From Profundicola chukchiensis (GTDB lineage Bacteria > Bacteroidota > Bacteroidia > Flavobacteriales > Weeksellaceae), in the NCBI RefSeq assembly GCF_029664245.1, contig NZ_JANAIE010000010.1, forward strand, positions 1 to 64,000: a DNA stretch of 64,000 nt, read 5' to 3'. The first letter of the stretch is position 1; each line of letters begins with the position of its first letter. Below are positions 1 through 8,741 of the stretch, in pieces. The notes under the pieces are model-generated. The model was given only the letters and a program-made list of their open reading frames with translations. It made no database searches and had not been told where the DNA came from. A program made the position numbers and the translations under genes.

Positions 1-237
1 AAGGATTCAAATGTCTATAGCAATGATAATATGTGAAAAGTATATTCGACCCCGACGGGGTCGTAAAACCATTACGAATAATGGAATTTATAAATATTTA
101 ATCCCTTCGGGATTAATGAAGTAATTAAAATAGACAATCGACGCCCTATAATTAACTAAAGTAGCTAAACATGAATCCGAAGGATTCAAATAATTATAAA
201 ACAATCGATGATAAGTAATCCGACCCCGATGGGGTCG
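1..237. repeat. Cluster of short palindromic (REP-like) hairpins
   Basis: Four compact palindromes with 3-nt loops lie within 240 bases. Positions 47-63 (arms CGACCCC/GGGGTCG, loop gac) and 221-237 (same arms, loop gat) are two copies of one unit. Positions 98-116 (arms TTAATCCC/GGGATTAA) and 172-188 (arms TGAATCC/GGATTCA) are two further types. The window edge (1-12) repeats the right arm and flank of the 172-188 unit, so another copy probably begins just outside. Compact GC-rich hairpins in an AT-rich intergenic region resemble the REP/BIME sequences mobilised by REP-associated tyrosine transposases, but no such transposase gene is visible here. This is a structural observation; the functional label is inference. 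Confidence 0.6.
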
Positions 238-240
238 AAC

Positions 241-724
241 ATTTTCCCAATTTAATAGAATCTACTTCATCCCATAAGATTTTTTGTAAATGCTTTCAGA
301 ACTTACCTAAACATAGTAGGATTGCTCAAAGACTTGTGGAGTTGGAAATGTGAGTTGAATATATCTTAGCAGAAACTTATAAAATACAATTTCTGAAATC
401 GACGATAGGAGATTCATTCATACCTATGAAATAATAACAAATAATGAATAAAGCAATTCAAATGATAAGAAATAGAATTTTTTGATTTAGAGTTATAAAA
501 GCTGTTTGCATGCTTCGGTGATTCTAATTATCAACTTTTTTCTTGAAACAAATATTATAATAAGATAAGGATATTTAATTCTAATATCTTGTGGTAGTAG
601 GTAGATTTTGTTAAATTTGAATAAAGCGTAAATGTTACGTTCATTCAATTTCAGGTGTGTTTGCAATTCTTTTTTTTGCATCTATCATCTAAATTCTTTT
701 CTATACATCATTAAAAATATTCCA
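241..724. other. Gene-poor region between the hairpin cluster and the first gene
   Basis: About 480 bases of AT-rich sequence with no convincing gene. A 62-codon minus-strand reading frame (493-681) has low-complexity Lys/Ile/Leu composition and no recognisable motif. It overlaps the leader of the oxidoreductase gene, so I do not call it. I see no TAnnTTTG promoter core close to the 725 start codon and no RNA gene. Confidence 0.4.
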
Positions 725-1945
725 ATGAATAATCAAACAGAACGAAATGTAGTACCAGATGTCTTTTCACCTACACAATTGGGGCCTATCACCTTGCCAA
801 ATCGCGTCATAAAAGCAGCAACGAGTGAGGGGAGAAGCCCTAAAGGAAAAGTAACTCAAGCTCTTATTGACTTTCATCGTGGTTTTATTGAAGGTGGAAC
901 GGGAATGACTACTTTAGCTTATTGTGCTATTTCGCCTGAAGGATTTGCTGCGCCGGGAGAAATTTTGATGATTCGTGAAAATATTCCTGGTCTCAAGAAG
1001 TTTACCCGAGCTATGCACGAAGCAGGAGGAAAAGCTTCAGCTCAATTAGGTCATGCAGGACCTGTGGCTCATAAGAAGATAACGGGAGTGCAACCTGTAG
1101 CCCCTTCACGTTTTAGGAATCCTACGAGTTTTCAACTTTGTAGAGAAATCACGAAAGAGGAAATGCAGACAGTCATAAGACAATTTGCAGATGCTGCAGA
1201 AGTAGCTGCCGATGCTGGGTTTGATGCGATAGAACTTCATTTTGGTCATTTATATCTTGTTTCTGCTTTCTTTAGTCCTTGGATTAACAAGCGAAAAGAT
1301 GAGTATGGAGGTTCACTTGAAAACCGTACACGTTTTGCAAAAGAAATTCTTCTTGCTGTTAAAGAACGTGTTCAGGATCGCTTAGCCATTATCGTTAAAA
1401 TCTCTATGGATGATGGGATAAAAGGTTCTATTTGGCTAGATGAATCTACTCAATGTGCGAAAATTCTTGATGAAACTGGAGCTGTGGATGCGTTTGAGTT
1501 AACAATGGGCTCTTCGGTGTACAATCAGATGTATCTTTTCCGAGGTGAAACAGATATAGACGGTATGGCATCAACCCAAAAAGGCATATTCAAGTTGGGC
1601 GTCAAATTATTTGGTAAAATGATGCTAGGGGAGTATCCATACGAAGATTTATATATGTTAGAGTCGGCGAGACAATTTCAACCTATTATAAAGAGTGCTC
1701 AATTAATTTTACTCGGTGGAATTAACGATTATGCGCATATGGAACGAGCAATGGGGTATGGGTTTTCTTTTGTGGCCATGGGTAGAGCCTTGTTACGAGA
1801 ACCGGATTTAGTAAATAAACTAAAAACTAAATCTCAATTGGAGGGAAGATGTATTCATTGCAACAAATGTATGTTTAGCGTATTTACCACCACAAATTGT
1901 GTATTTACCAAAGACTATGCGACATCTTCTAAAGAGGCGATATAG
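725..1945 (+). CDS. NADH:flavin oxidoreductase, Old Yellow Enzyme family
   Basis: A 406-residue FMN-dependent TIM-barrel oxidoreductase of the Old Yellow Enzyme superfamily, expected to reduce activated alkenes or dienoyl substrates with NAD(P)H in the cytoplasm. The N-terminus carries the family pattern (FSPTQLGPITLPNRVIKAA). H172 and H175 occupy the substrate-binding HxxH position, followed by the family signature DEYGGSLENR. Four cysteines near the C-terminus (C376, C379, C382, C392) resemble the 4Fe-4S ligands of dienoyl-CoA reductase and trimethylamine dehydrogenase. The chain ends shortly afterwards, so the NAD-binding domains of those larger enzymes are absent. The frame is open back to 632, but the ATG at 725 gives the normal family N-terminus. 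The physiological substrate cannot be told from sequence. Confidence 0.85.
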   Translation: MNNQTERNVVPDVFSPTQLGPITLPNRVIKAATSEGRSPKGKVTQALIDFHRGFIEGGTGMTTLAYCAISPEGFAAPGEILMIRENIPGLKKFTRAMHEAGGKASAQLGHAGPVAHKKITGVQPVAPSRFRNPTSFQLCREITKEEMQTVIRQFADAAEVAADAGFDAIELHFGHLYLVSAFFSPWINKRKDEYGGSLENRTRFAKEILLAVKERVQDRLAIIVKISMDDGIKGSIWLDESTQCAKILDETGAVDAFELTMGSSVYNQMYLFRGETDIDGMASTQKGIFKLGVKLFGKMMLGEYPYEDLYMLESARQFQPIIKSAQLILLGGINDYAHMERAMGYGFSFVAMGRALLREPDLVNKLKTKSQLEGRCIHCNKCMFSVFTTTNCVFTKDYATSSKEAI

Positions 1946-2098
1946 ACATGAATTGTTAAGCTAAGTTAGATCTATGAATAGGATGGTTTACACGCATATT
2001 CTTTATTTTATCCAAATCATGAGTATTGGTTAAATAATAAAATAAATGCTAAATCGAAATTCGGATTTTATTAAATTGGGGATTGAAAAATTTTAATC

Positions 2099-2467
2099 AT
2101 GACGCTGGATAAATTTAAAGAGAGATTTGAATTATTAGTATTCATTTCAGTATACCTTGGTTATTTAATTCAAATAATAATCTTCGCACCCCCTGATGGA
2201 ATTTTAATTTTTCTTGGAATTTTTGCCTTAGCAATGATATTATTTTTAAATATTATGTTTAGCTATCCATTAGTAATAGTTCATCACCTTATTTACTTTA
2301 TGATGATTTCAGATTTAGTAGGGTATGAAAATTATGAAAAGGCTATAACAATAAATACTATTTTCTTTCTGCCATTTTATGTAGTGTTAATTTATACGCT
2401 AATTTCTCTGTTCATTTTTGACTTGGATTCGCGACTAGAAAAAATATTGAAAAAAATAAAAATATAA
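2099..2467 (+). CDS. Small hypothetical membrane protein (about four TM helices)
   Basis: A 122-residue protein I do not recognise. After a short polar N-terminus there are about four hydrophobic stretches: roughly residues 13-30, 34-65 (probably two) and 87-108. It ends in a Lys-rich tail (EKILKKIKI), suggesting an inner-membrane protein with a cytoplasmic C-terminus. It lies 153 bases downstream of the oxidoreductase on the same strand, with no clear terminator between, and 320 bases before the convergent ribB. No catalytic motif is visible. It may be a lineage-specific gene; base composition and codon use look typical of the window. Confidence 0.5.
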   Translation: MTLDKFKERFELLVFISVYLGYLIQIIIFAPPDGILIFLGIFALAMILFLNIMFSYPLVIVHHLIYFMMISDLVGYENYEKAITINTIFFLPFYVVLIYTLISLFIFDLDSRLEKILKKIKI

Positions 2468-2732
2468 AAGCATTCTTAAAACCGCTATCTTGAACATTGG
2501 TGATGATAACAAATTTCTCAATTAGAAGTTTTGGAGTTTCTAGATTATGGAAAAGTAAAAGGTAATAAACTATAACCAAAAAAACTGTTTACGATAATGC
2601 ATGAAAATATTGCGTAGCCTTCGTGCTTAATCCAAGATCCTTGCTTGTTTATAGACTTCAATCTACTTGACTTTAATATCACTTGTCGCAATTATATTCA
2701 TAGGATTTCATAATAATACTTAAGATAAAAAT
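2468..2732. other. Intergenic spacer between the membrane protein and ribB
   Basis: Between the small membrane protein and the ribB terminator I see no gene. A short open stretch near 2518-2575 reads like a fragment of coding sequence (LEVLEFLDYGKVKGNKL then stop), but it is far too short to support a call. Confidence 0.3.
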
Positions 2733-2764
2733 AAAGCCGTTTTAGTTGAAACTAAAGCGGCTTT
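2733..2764 (-). terminator. Intrinsic terminator of the ftsK-ribB operon
   Basis: Fourteen-base arms (2733-2746 and 2751-2764) pair with a single G-U wobble around a 4-base loop. On the minus strand a T-rich tract follows. It lies 24 bases past the ribB stop codon, where the operon should end. Confidence 0.8.
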
Positions 2765-2787
2765 GATATTTTTAAAAGCGACTTGTA

Positions 2788-3909
2788 TTAGATTTTAATA
2801 TAATCTACAATCTCTAGATCATAACCACTCAACGAACGTTTTTTGTTTGGAGATTGTGTGATTAATTTAATATTGGTAATACCTAAATCTTTAATGATTT
2901 GAGCTCCAGTACCATAATCTAACGAATCTGGTTTAAGCAATGGAGTTTGTTGATCTCCGGTTTGAAAGTCTTTAAATTGATTCACCTTCGCTTGAATTAA
3001 ATCCGAACTTACAATATTGTTAATAAAAACAATAGCTCCCTTTCCTTCCTCATCTATAATCTCAGTAATTCGCTTCAATAGTGGTGTTTCACCAAATTGT
3101 AGTGAAGAAAATAAATCATAATAAGAGTTGGTAGATTTCACACGAACCGGCACAGCTTCTTCTTCGCTCCATTCTCCTTTAACCAAAGCAAAGTGAATCT
3201 GCTCATTGGTTTTTTGCCTAAAGGTGATTAATTGATAATCCCCAAAGAAAGTTTTAATCGGAAACTCCTCAATTCGCTCAATCAATGATTCATGTTGCAA
3301 TCGATAAGCGATTAAATCTTGGATAGTAACCAACTTTAAATCAAACTTATCTGCAATTTCTCTTAATTGAGGAAGTCTTGCCATCGTACCATCTTCGTTC
3401 ATGATTTCTACAATCACACCACCTGGTTTAAGACCGGCTAAGACCGTTAAGTCAACAGCAGCCTCAGTATGACCTGGACGACGTAATACACCTCCTTTTT
3501 TAGCTCTCAGTGGGAATACATGCCCCGGACGACCTAATTGACCTGGCGTTGTATTAGGATCCATTAAAGCTTGAACTGTTTTCGCTCTATCTGCTGCAGA
3601 AATTCCGGTAGTTACTCCATGCCCTAATAAATCTACAGAAACCGTAAAGGCTGTTTCCTTAGGATCGGTGTTTTTACCTACCATAGGATGTAGTTCTAAT
3701 TCCTCGCATCTATCTTCTGGTAGGGGAGCACAATGCAATCCACGACCGTGAATAGACATAAAATTGATTATCTCTGGCGTAATTAATTCAGCAGAAACCA
3801 CAAAATCTCCTTCATTTTCTCTGTCTTCATCATCCACGACAATGACCATTTTTCCTTTCTTAATTTCTTCAATAGCCTCGGAAATGCTATCTAATTTAAT
3901 ATCATTCAT
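2788..3909 (-). CDS. ribBA: 3,4-dihydroxy-2-butanone-4-phosphate synthase with degenerate GTP cyclohydrolase II-like domain
   Basis: A 373-residue RibBA-type riboflavin protein. The N-terminal ~200 residues are a complete RibB domain (ribulose 5-phosphate to 3,4-dihydroxy-2-butanone 4-phosphate), with the acidic signature DDEDRENEGD at residues 26-35 and the later RPGHTEAAVDL motif. The C-terminal ~165 residues align in position with GTP cyclohydrolase II, but I see neither its three zinc-binding cysteines (GDxxxSxRCxCG region) nor the RQEGRGIGL active-site motif. GTP cyclohydrolase activity is therefore unlikely, and a separate ribA is expected elsewhere. The ATG at 3909 lies 7 bases after the lptG stop and fits the family N-terminus. 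An in-frame ATG at 3933 would overlap lptG. It is the last gene of the ftsK-lolA-lptG-ribB operon. Confidence 0.85.
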   Translation of the reverse strand: MNDIKLDSISEAIEEIKKGKMVIVVDDEDRENEGDFVVSAELITPEIINFMSIHGRGLHCAPLPEDRCEELELHPMVGKNTDPKETAFTVSVDLLGHGVTTGISAADRAKTVQALMDPNTTPGQLGRPGHVFPLRAKKGGVLRRPGHTEAAVDLTVLAGLKPGGVIVEIMNEDGTMARLPQLREIADKFDLKLVTIQDLIAYRLQHESLIERIEEFPIKTFFGDYQLITFRQKTNEQIHFALVKGEWSEEEAVPVRVKSTNSYYDLFSSLQFGETPLLKRITEIIDEEGKGAIVFINNIVSSDLIQAKVNQFKDFQTGDQQTPLLKPDSLDYGTGAQIIKDLGITNIKLITQSPNKKRSLSGYDLEIVDYIKI

Positions 3910-3916
3910 GATCAAA

Positions 3917-5377
3917 TTATTGGTATCTGGCATGTTCTTTTTTCTTGGTTCCAAAGATAGCAAAAAGCTTTCGGAATGGTTTAATATATGACTCAATATC
4001 GAAGATATCTGAATCGGTCATTGCTTTATAAGTAAAATACAATCCCATAGGGAAGAATACGATGACGGGAGACCAAGATGCCCAATACGGGTCTAGTTCT
4101 CCGTTTTTAGCTAAATTCTCTGTGTACATATATACCAAGTAGAATAAGATAAATATAATAATCGCTACAACCACAGGCATTCCCACACCACCTTTTCGAA
4201 TGATTGCCCCTAATGGAGCTCCAATTAAAAAGAAGGCGATACACATCAGTGCATTGGAATAGTTTCGCACCAAAACCAAAACATGTCGAGCATTGTTTTT
4301 GTTTCTACCTGAAATCTCTGACTTAGTAGCATTGTAGAAGGTTTTATCTCTTTCTACTTCAGCAATTGCAGATTTATAAATACTAATTCTGTCTTCCTCT
4401 TTTACTTCTTCTAGATTGGGTAGGGGAATAGCTTCAGTTTGGTGTTGACTCACTGAATCTAGCATATAATATCTAGGAAGAAGAGTCTGATATCTTTCAT
4501 CAAACATCTTAACATAGGTGATCGAATCATTCATTTTTAAGGTATCAATCCTATTCACCAAATCCTTAGAGTTCATGAATTTATAATGATCGGTTACCTT
4601 TTCATCTTCAATCGCTTTTTCTACCAAGGCAGACACATCAATGTACTGCACCATGGTATCAAATTTAATCTGTCTAAAGGGTTGTCTTTTTAGAACTTCG
4701 CGAGATTTATTATGAATTTCGTCTTCATAAAAATAACCTTCAAAAAGAGAAAGTCTTAAAAAACGTTGATCCTCTGCAGGTTCAAATATTCCTCTACTGG
4801 CAACAATGGTTTGTTGATTTTCGAAGGCGTTTACATCTTTATGAATAAAAACATCTTCTACGAATTGTCCGTCATCACCCGACTTATCACCAACTTTCAT
4901 AGAAAAACCAGGGATTCCCATTACGAAAACTCCTGGTTCAAAATTCACTGCAGGTTTTGTCCTTGCAATGTTAATTAACATGTTTCTTGCTTTCTGCTGC
5001 GATTTGGGTACTACATAATCAGAGAAGTAATATAATCCCACTGATAGTAGCGAAACCATAATAAACAACGGCAGCATAATTCTACCTAAGGAAATCCCCG
5101 TAGACTTCATGGCAGCGAGCTCATATCGCTCTCCAAACCCACCAAAAGTCATAATCGCGGCTAATAAGATGGTCAAGGGCATTACCAATTGAACCACCGA
5201 AAGACCTAGATAGAATAGAAGCTCGAAGATGGTGACCATATCCAATCCTTTACCGGCAAACTTTTCCATTTCTTGCCAAGCAAATTGTACCATAAAAATA
5301 AAGAACAGTACGCTGAATATAAATATGAAAGGACCAAAATAGGTTTTGATCGTATACCAATCAAGCTTCTTAAGCAT
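3917..5377 (-). CDS. lptG: LptF/LptG family lipopolysaccharide export permease
   Basis: A 486-residue YjgP/YjgQ-family permease. In the family, two such subunits with LptB extract lipopolysaccharide from the inner membrane and pass it to the periplasmic bridge. One TM helix lies near residues 13-30 and two more between about 45 and 125, with the conserved cytoplasmic segment FGGFGERYELAAMKSTGIS between them. A large periplasmic domain follows (about 130-365), then three C-terminal helices (about 370-460). The periplasmic insert is longer than in enterobacterial LptG, which is common in Bacteroidota. It lies 8 bases downstream of lolA in the operon. The choice between LptF and LptG rests on general similarity only. 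Confidence 0.85.
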   Translation of the reverse strand: MLKKLDWYTIKTYFGPFIFIFSVLFFIFMVQFAWQEMEKFAGKGLDMVTIFELLFYLGLSVVQLVMPLTILLAAIMTFGGFGERYELAAMKSTGISLGRIMLPLFIMVSLLSVGLYYFSDYVVPKSQQKARNMLINIARTKPAVNFEPGVFVMGIPGFSMKVGDKSGDDGQFVEDVFIHKDVNAFENQQTIVASRGIFEPAEDQRFLRLSLFEGYFYEDEIHNKSREVLKRQPFRQIKFDTMVQYIDVSALVEKAIEDEKVTDHYKFMNSKDLVNRIDTLKMNDSITYVKMFDERYQTLLPRYYMLDSVSQHQTEAIPLPNLEEVKEEDRISIYKSAIAEVERDKTFYNATKSEISGRNKNNARHVLVLVRNYSNALMCIAFFLIGAPLGAIIRKGGVGMPVVVAIIIFILFYLVYMYTENLAKNGELDPYWASWSPVIVFFPMGLYFTYKAMTDSDIFDIESYIKPFRKLFAIFGTKKKEHARYQ

Positions 5378-5385
5378 ATAGATTA

Positions 5386-6030
5386 TTAGATTTCTGAGAT
5401 ATAAAAGTCTTTATAGAAAGCTTTGTTAAAACTCAATAATGATTTAGGAACAATAATATCATTCAATTGTTTCTCAACGGTAATCGTTGTAGTGGTATTG
5501 TTGGTGTTGGTTTCAACCAATTGTACCAACTCATTGTTTGACTTATCAATTCCTACCAAAATATGTTTGATGCTAGCTTTATTTGTTGGAACTAGCTTAA
5601 CAAAAGTAACATTTCTACCATTTACTTTCTTGGTTTGATCCATAGAAAGCGTATATCCTTTTTTGTACATTTCCAACACTCGGGTAGGGGTGAACAACTC
5701 GTCGCTATTTGCTTCTGGAGAAGTTACAGTTACTTCTTGTTGATCTGTAGCAATGGTATATAATTTTTTACCATCATAAATCTGCTTAATGTCCATTTTA
5801 GGAACCGATAGGTTATATTGGTTTCCTTTTATGTAAACCTCGCCATTATAAGAATCTTTGGTTTTAGCTTGTGTGTTTTCTAAGACACTGCTAAACTTAA
5901 GATACATACTAGATTTAGTTTGGTAATTCGCTGAAACTTGATCTAAAAGACTTTTAGCTTCTGAACTATTTTGTGCAAATATTGGTGTAATTAGCAATAC
6001 TGCAAAAAGTGTATAAATTAATTTTTTCAT
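5386..6030 (-). CDS. lolA: LolA-like outer-membrane lipoprotein carrier protein
   Basis: A 214-residue periplasmic protein with a cleavable signal peptide (MKKLIYTLFAVLLITPIFAQ). The mature part matches the LolA/LolB half-barrel fold family, which ferries lipoproteins from the inner to the outer membrane. Visible family features are the N-terminal segment LLDQVSANYQTKSSMYLKF and alternating beta strands around YNGEVYIKGNQYNLSVP. It sits between ftsK (15-base gap) and lptG (8-base gap), as in other Flavobacteriia, tying the operon to envelope biogenesis. The assignment is by family pattern; LolA paralogs with other carrier roles exist. Confidence 0.85.
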   Translation of the reverse strand: MKKLIYTLFAVLLITPIFAQNSSEAKSLLDQVSANYQTKSSMYLKFSSVLENTQAKTKDSYNGEVYIKGNQYNLSVPKMDIKQIYDGKKLYTIATDQQEVTVTSPEANSDELFTPTRVLEMYKKGYTLSMDQTKKVNGRNVTFVKLVPTNKASIKHILVGIDKSNNELVQLVETNTNNTTTTITVEKQLNDIIVPKSLLSFNKAFYKDFYISEI

Positions 6031-6045
6031 GATTTTAAATTTAAT

Positions 6046-8538
6046 CTATGCCTCATTATTCAATATTTGTTCCAAACTCACTTCATCCTTTACCAGTACG
6101 TCACGCGCCTTACTTCCCTCAAAGTTTCCAACGATACCGTTAGCCTCTAATTGGTCAATAATTCTACCAGCGCGATTATACCCAATTTTTAATTTTCGTT
6201 GTAGGAGAGAAGCCGAACCTGATTGTGACGCAACGACAATTCTCGCCGCATCATTAAATAATGAATCTCTGTCATTTGGATCAACATCCAATGGGTCACC
6301 ACTTCCGCCGTCTTCTCCTTCATACTCTGGAAGCATATAAGCATCTGGATAACCTTTTTGACTACCGATGTAATCTGCTATCTCATCTACTTCAGGAGTG
6401 TCCACAAAAGCACACTGAATACGAACCAAATCATTTCCAGTTGTATAAAGCATATCTCCTTTACCAATCAACTGATCCGCTCCACCTGAATCTAAAATTG
6501 TTCTTGAATCCACTTTGGAGGTTACTCTAAAGGCAACTCTCGCTGGGAAGTTTGCTTTTATAATACCTGTAATTACGTTCACAGATGGACGTTGTGTAGC
6601 GATGATTAAGTGAATTCCCACCGCACGCGCTAATTGTGCAAGACGAGCTATAGGTTGTTCTACTTCCTTACCTGCAGTCATGATTAAATCCGCGAACTCA
6701 TCCACCACCAATACGATATAAGGCATAAATCTATGTCCGTTTTCTGGACTCAGCTTTCTAGCTTTAAATTTCTCGTTATATTCTTTAATGTTACGAACGT
6801 AGGCATCTTTTAATAAGTCATAACGATCGTCCATTTCAATACAAAGAGAGTTCAGTGTATGAATTACTTTTTGGTTATCGGTAATAATCGCATCCTCTGA
6901 ATCTGGAAGTTTAGCTAAGAAATGTCTTTCAATCTTGTTGTAAAGAGCTAACTCTACTTTCTTAGGATCGACCATCACAAACTTCAACTCAGCGGGATGT
7001 TTCTTATATAATAAAGAAGTAATGATAGCATTTAATCCTACCGATTTACCTTGCCCGGTAGCACCTGCCATCAACATGTGAGGCATTTTTGCTAAGTCAA
7101 CGACCAAGGTTTCATTAGAAATAGTCTTACCAAAAGCAATAGGCAACTCCATTTTAGAAGTCTGAAACTTCTGAGATGAAATCACCGAACGCATACTCAC
7201 CATTGTTGGGTTAGAATTCGGAACCTCAATTCCAATCGTTCCTTTCCCTGGAATAGGCGCAATAATTCTAATACCTAAAGCACTTAAACTTAGGGCAATA
7301 TCATCTTCTAAGTTTTTAATCTTAGAAATTCTTACCCCCGCCTCGGGTACAATTTCATATAAAGTAACTGTTGGCCCGATAGTCGCTTTAATCGAATCGA
7401 TGTTAATACCATAGTTACCCAAAGTATCAACGATTTTATCCTTATTCGATTCTAATTCAACTTGGTCAATAGATACATCGTTTCCACCTTCGTATTCTCT
7501 CAGTAAATCTAGGGTTGGGAACTTGTATTTTGATAGTTCTAAAGTTGGATCAAACTCACCAAATTTCTCTACCAATTGATTACTAACACTACCATCGGTT
7601 ACAGCCTCTTCTTTTGTAGTTTCAACCGTTAAAGCAACATCACCTTCTTTATGAGGTTCAATAATGATTTCTTTAATTTCAGGCTCAAAAACAACTTCCT
7701 GTTTCTTTTCCTCTTTAGGTTGAGACGTTGGGCTAGATTTTGGTTTTTCTTTTTTCTGAGAACTTGCCGAAACCTTGAATGGCTCTAATTCGTCATCAGA
7801 TGTTGTTGTATCAAAAGCCTTCTTAGGAGTAGCTGCAGGTATCGGAGTTTCTGCTGCAATTTCTTCTTGTGAATCTTCTTCAATAAGCTCTTTCTTAGCA
7901 GATTCTTTTTCTTTCTTAAGTTCTTGTTTTTTAGCTTCTTTCTTCTCTCTACGTAAATCTTTAGCTAAACGGTCTTCTTTTATCTTGTTGGCAATTTTTT
8001 CTGGTGTAATTCTCCATTCCAGCACAGCAAATAACAAGAAAGAAAATGCTAAAATTAAGATGATTCCTAAAGAATCTACCAAGTCCATTAAGTACTTCTT
8101 TAACACAAATCCCATTCTACCCCCAAAGTTATCATGTTCTGGAAAGGTGAAGCTAAAGAATAATGGCATCCAAATCAGGAAGAACAACATATTAAGTGTT
8201 GTGGTTAATATTTTGAACTTTTTAAGTTTGAAAATAATTAAAACCCCAACTAATACTAACCATAAAGAAATTAATATTGCTGAAGCACCCAAACCTTTAT
8301 AGATAAACATGTCACCTAGCCAAGCACCTAATTTTCCAAATATGTTATTAACTTCAAAAGTTTCGTCGTTCCATGTACCTATTTGACTTTGATCTTCTTT
8401 CCAGTTTATAAGGTGTGAGATAAAAGATAAAAACATTACCACACCTGTAAAAACAAAGATGATACCTGTAACCATTCTTACCATGGCCCAGTTTATTGTA
8501 ATTTTAGGTTGAGGTGTATCTTTAGTTTTCTTCGCCAT
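6046..8538 (-). CDS. ftsK: FtsK/SpoIIIE family DNA translocase
   Basis: An 830-residue septal DNA pump for chromosome segregation at division. About four TM helices occupy the first ~175 residues. A charged Lys/Glu/Pro-rich linker (about 190-330) follows, shorter than in E. coli FtsK. Then come the alpha/beta motor domains, with Walker A (GATGQGKS, near residue 491) and Walker B (LVVDEFADL, near residue 612). The C-terminal gamma winged helix (about 765-830, YNRAGRIIDQLEANGIVG) normally reads polar KOPS-type sites and contacts XerD. It is the first gene of the operon, with a TAnnTTTG core 20 bases upstream of the ATG. All motor motifs look intact. Confidence 0.95.
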   Translation of the reverse strand: MAKKTKDTPQPKITINWAMVRMVTGIIFVFTGVVMFLSFISHLINWKEDQSQIGTWNDETFEVNNIFGKLGAWLGDMFIYKGLGASAILISLWLVLVGVLIIFKLKKFKILTTTLNMLFFLIWMPLFFSFTFPEHDNFGGRMGFVLKKYLMDLVDSLGIILILAFSFLLFAVLEWRITPEKIANKIKEDRLAKDLRREKKEAKKQELKKEKESAKKELIEEDSQEEIAAETPIPAATPKKAFDTTTSDDELEPFKVSASSQKKEKPKSSPTSQPKEEKKQEVVFEPEIKEIIIEPHKEGDVALTVETTKEEAVTDGSVSNQLVEKFGEFDPTLELSKYKFPTLDLLREYEGGNDVSIDQVELESNKDKIVDTLGNYGINIDSIKATIGPTVTLYEIVPEAGVRISKIKNLEDDIALSLSALGIRIIAPIPGKGTIGIEVPNSNPTMVSMRSVISSQKFQTSKMELPIAFGKTISNETLVVDLAKMPHMLMAGATGQGKSVGLNAIITSLLYKKHPAELKFVMVDPKKVELALYNKIERHFLAKLPDSEDAIITDNQKVIHTLNSLCIEMDDRYDLLKDAYVRNIKEYNEKFKARKLSPENGHRFMPYIVLVVDEFADLIMTAGKEVEQPIARLAQLARAVGIHLIIATQRPSVNVITGIIKANFPARVAFRVTSKVDSRTILDSGGADQLIGKGDMLYTTGNDLVRIQCAFVDTPEVDEIADYIGSQKGYPDAYMLPEYEGEDGGSGDPLDVDPNDRDSLFNDAARIVVASQSGSASLLQRKLKIGYNRAGRIIDQLEANGIVGNFEGSKARDVLVKDEVSLEQILNNEA

Positions 8539-8557
8539 TCAATAGTGTATATTCCTG

Positions 8558-8565
8558 CAAAAATA
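8558..8565 (-). promoter_or_regulatory. -7 promoter element of the ftsK operon
   Basis: The minus strand reads TATTTTTG, an exact match to the Bacteroidota -7 consensus TAnnTTTG, 20 bases upstream of the ftsK ATG. I found no TTG at the usual upstream distance. Confidence 0.5.
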
Positions 8566-8741
8566 AGAAATTAAAAGTGGTAGGTGAAAAAAGATTTAAA
8601 GGATTATGTTGGTTTGAATTTATTTAAAAAGTGTATTTGTGATAAGAAGTTTAAATTTGAGTTTTTAAATGCAATTTTCTTTTCAAAACATAGGTTTTTA
8701 TTCTTTTTTTAAAGATATTGCTTAAATAATTATTGTATATC

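Noticed and set aside
1-240. Possible CRISPR array
   Set aside because: The repeated hairpins differ from each other, spacing is irregular and no cas genes are present.
493-681. Minus-strand 62-codon reading frame near the left edge
   Set aside because: Low-complexity composition, no recognisable motif and overlap with the leader of the oxidoreductase gene; length is easily reached by chance in AT-rich DNA.
7775-8302. Long plus-strand reading frame (175 codons) opposite ftsK
   Set aside because: Antisense shadow of the Lys/Glu-rich FtsK linker, giving a Ser-rich product with no family pattern; ftsK itself is unmistakable.
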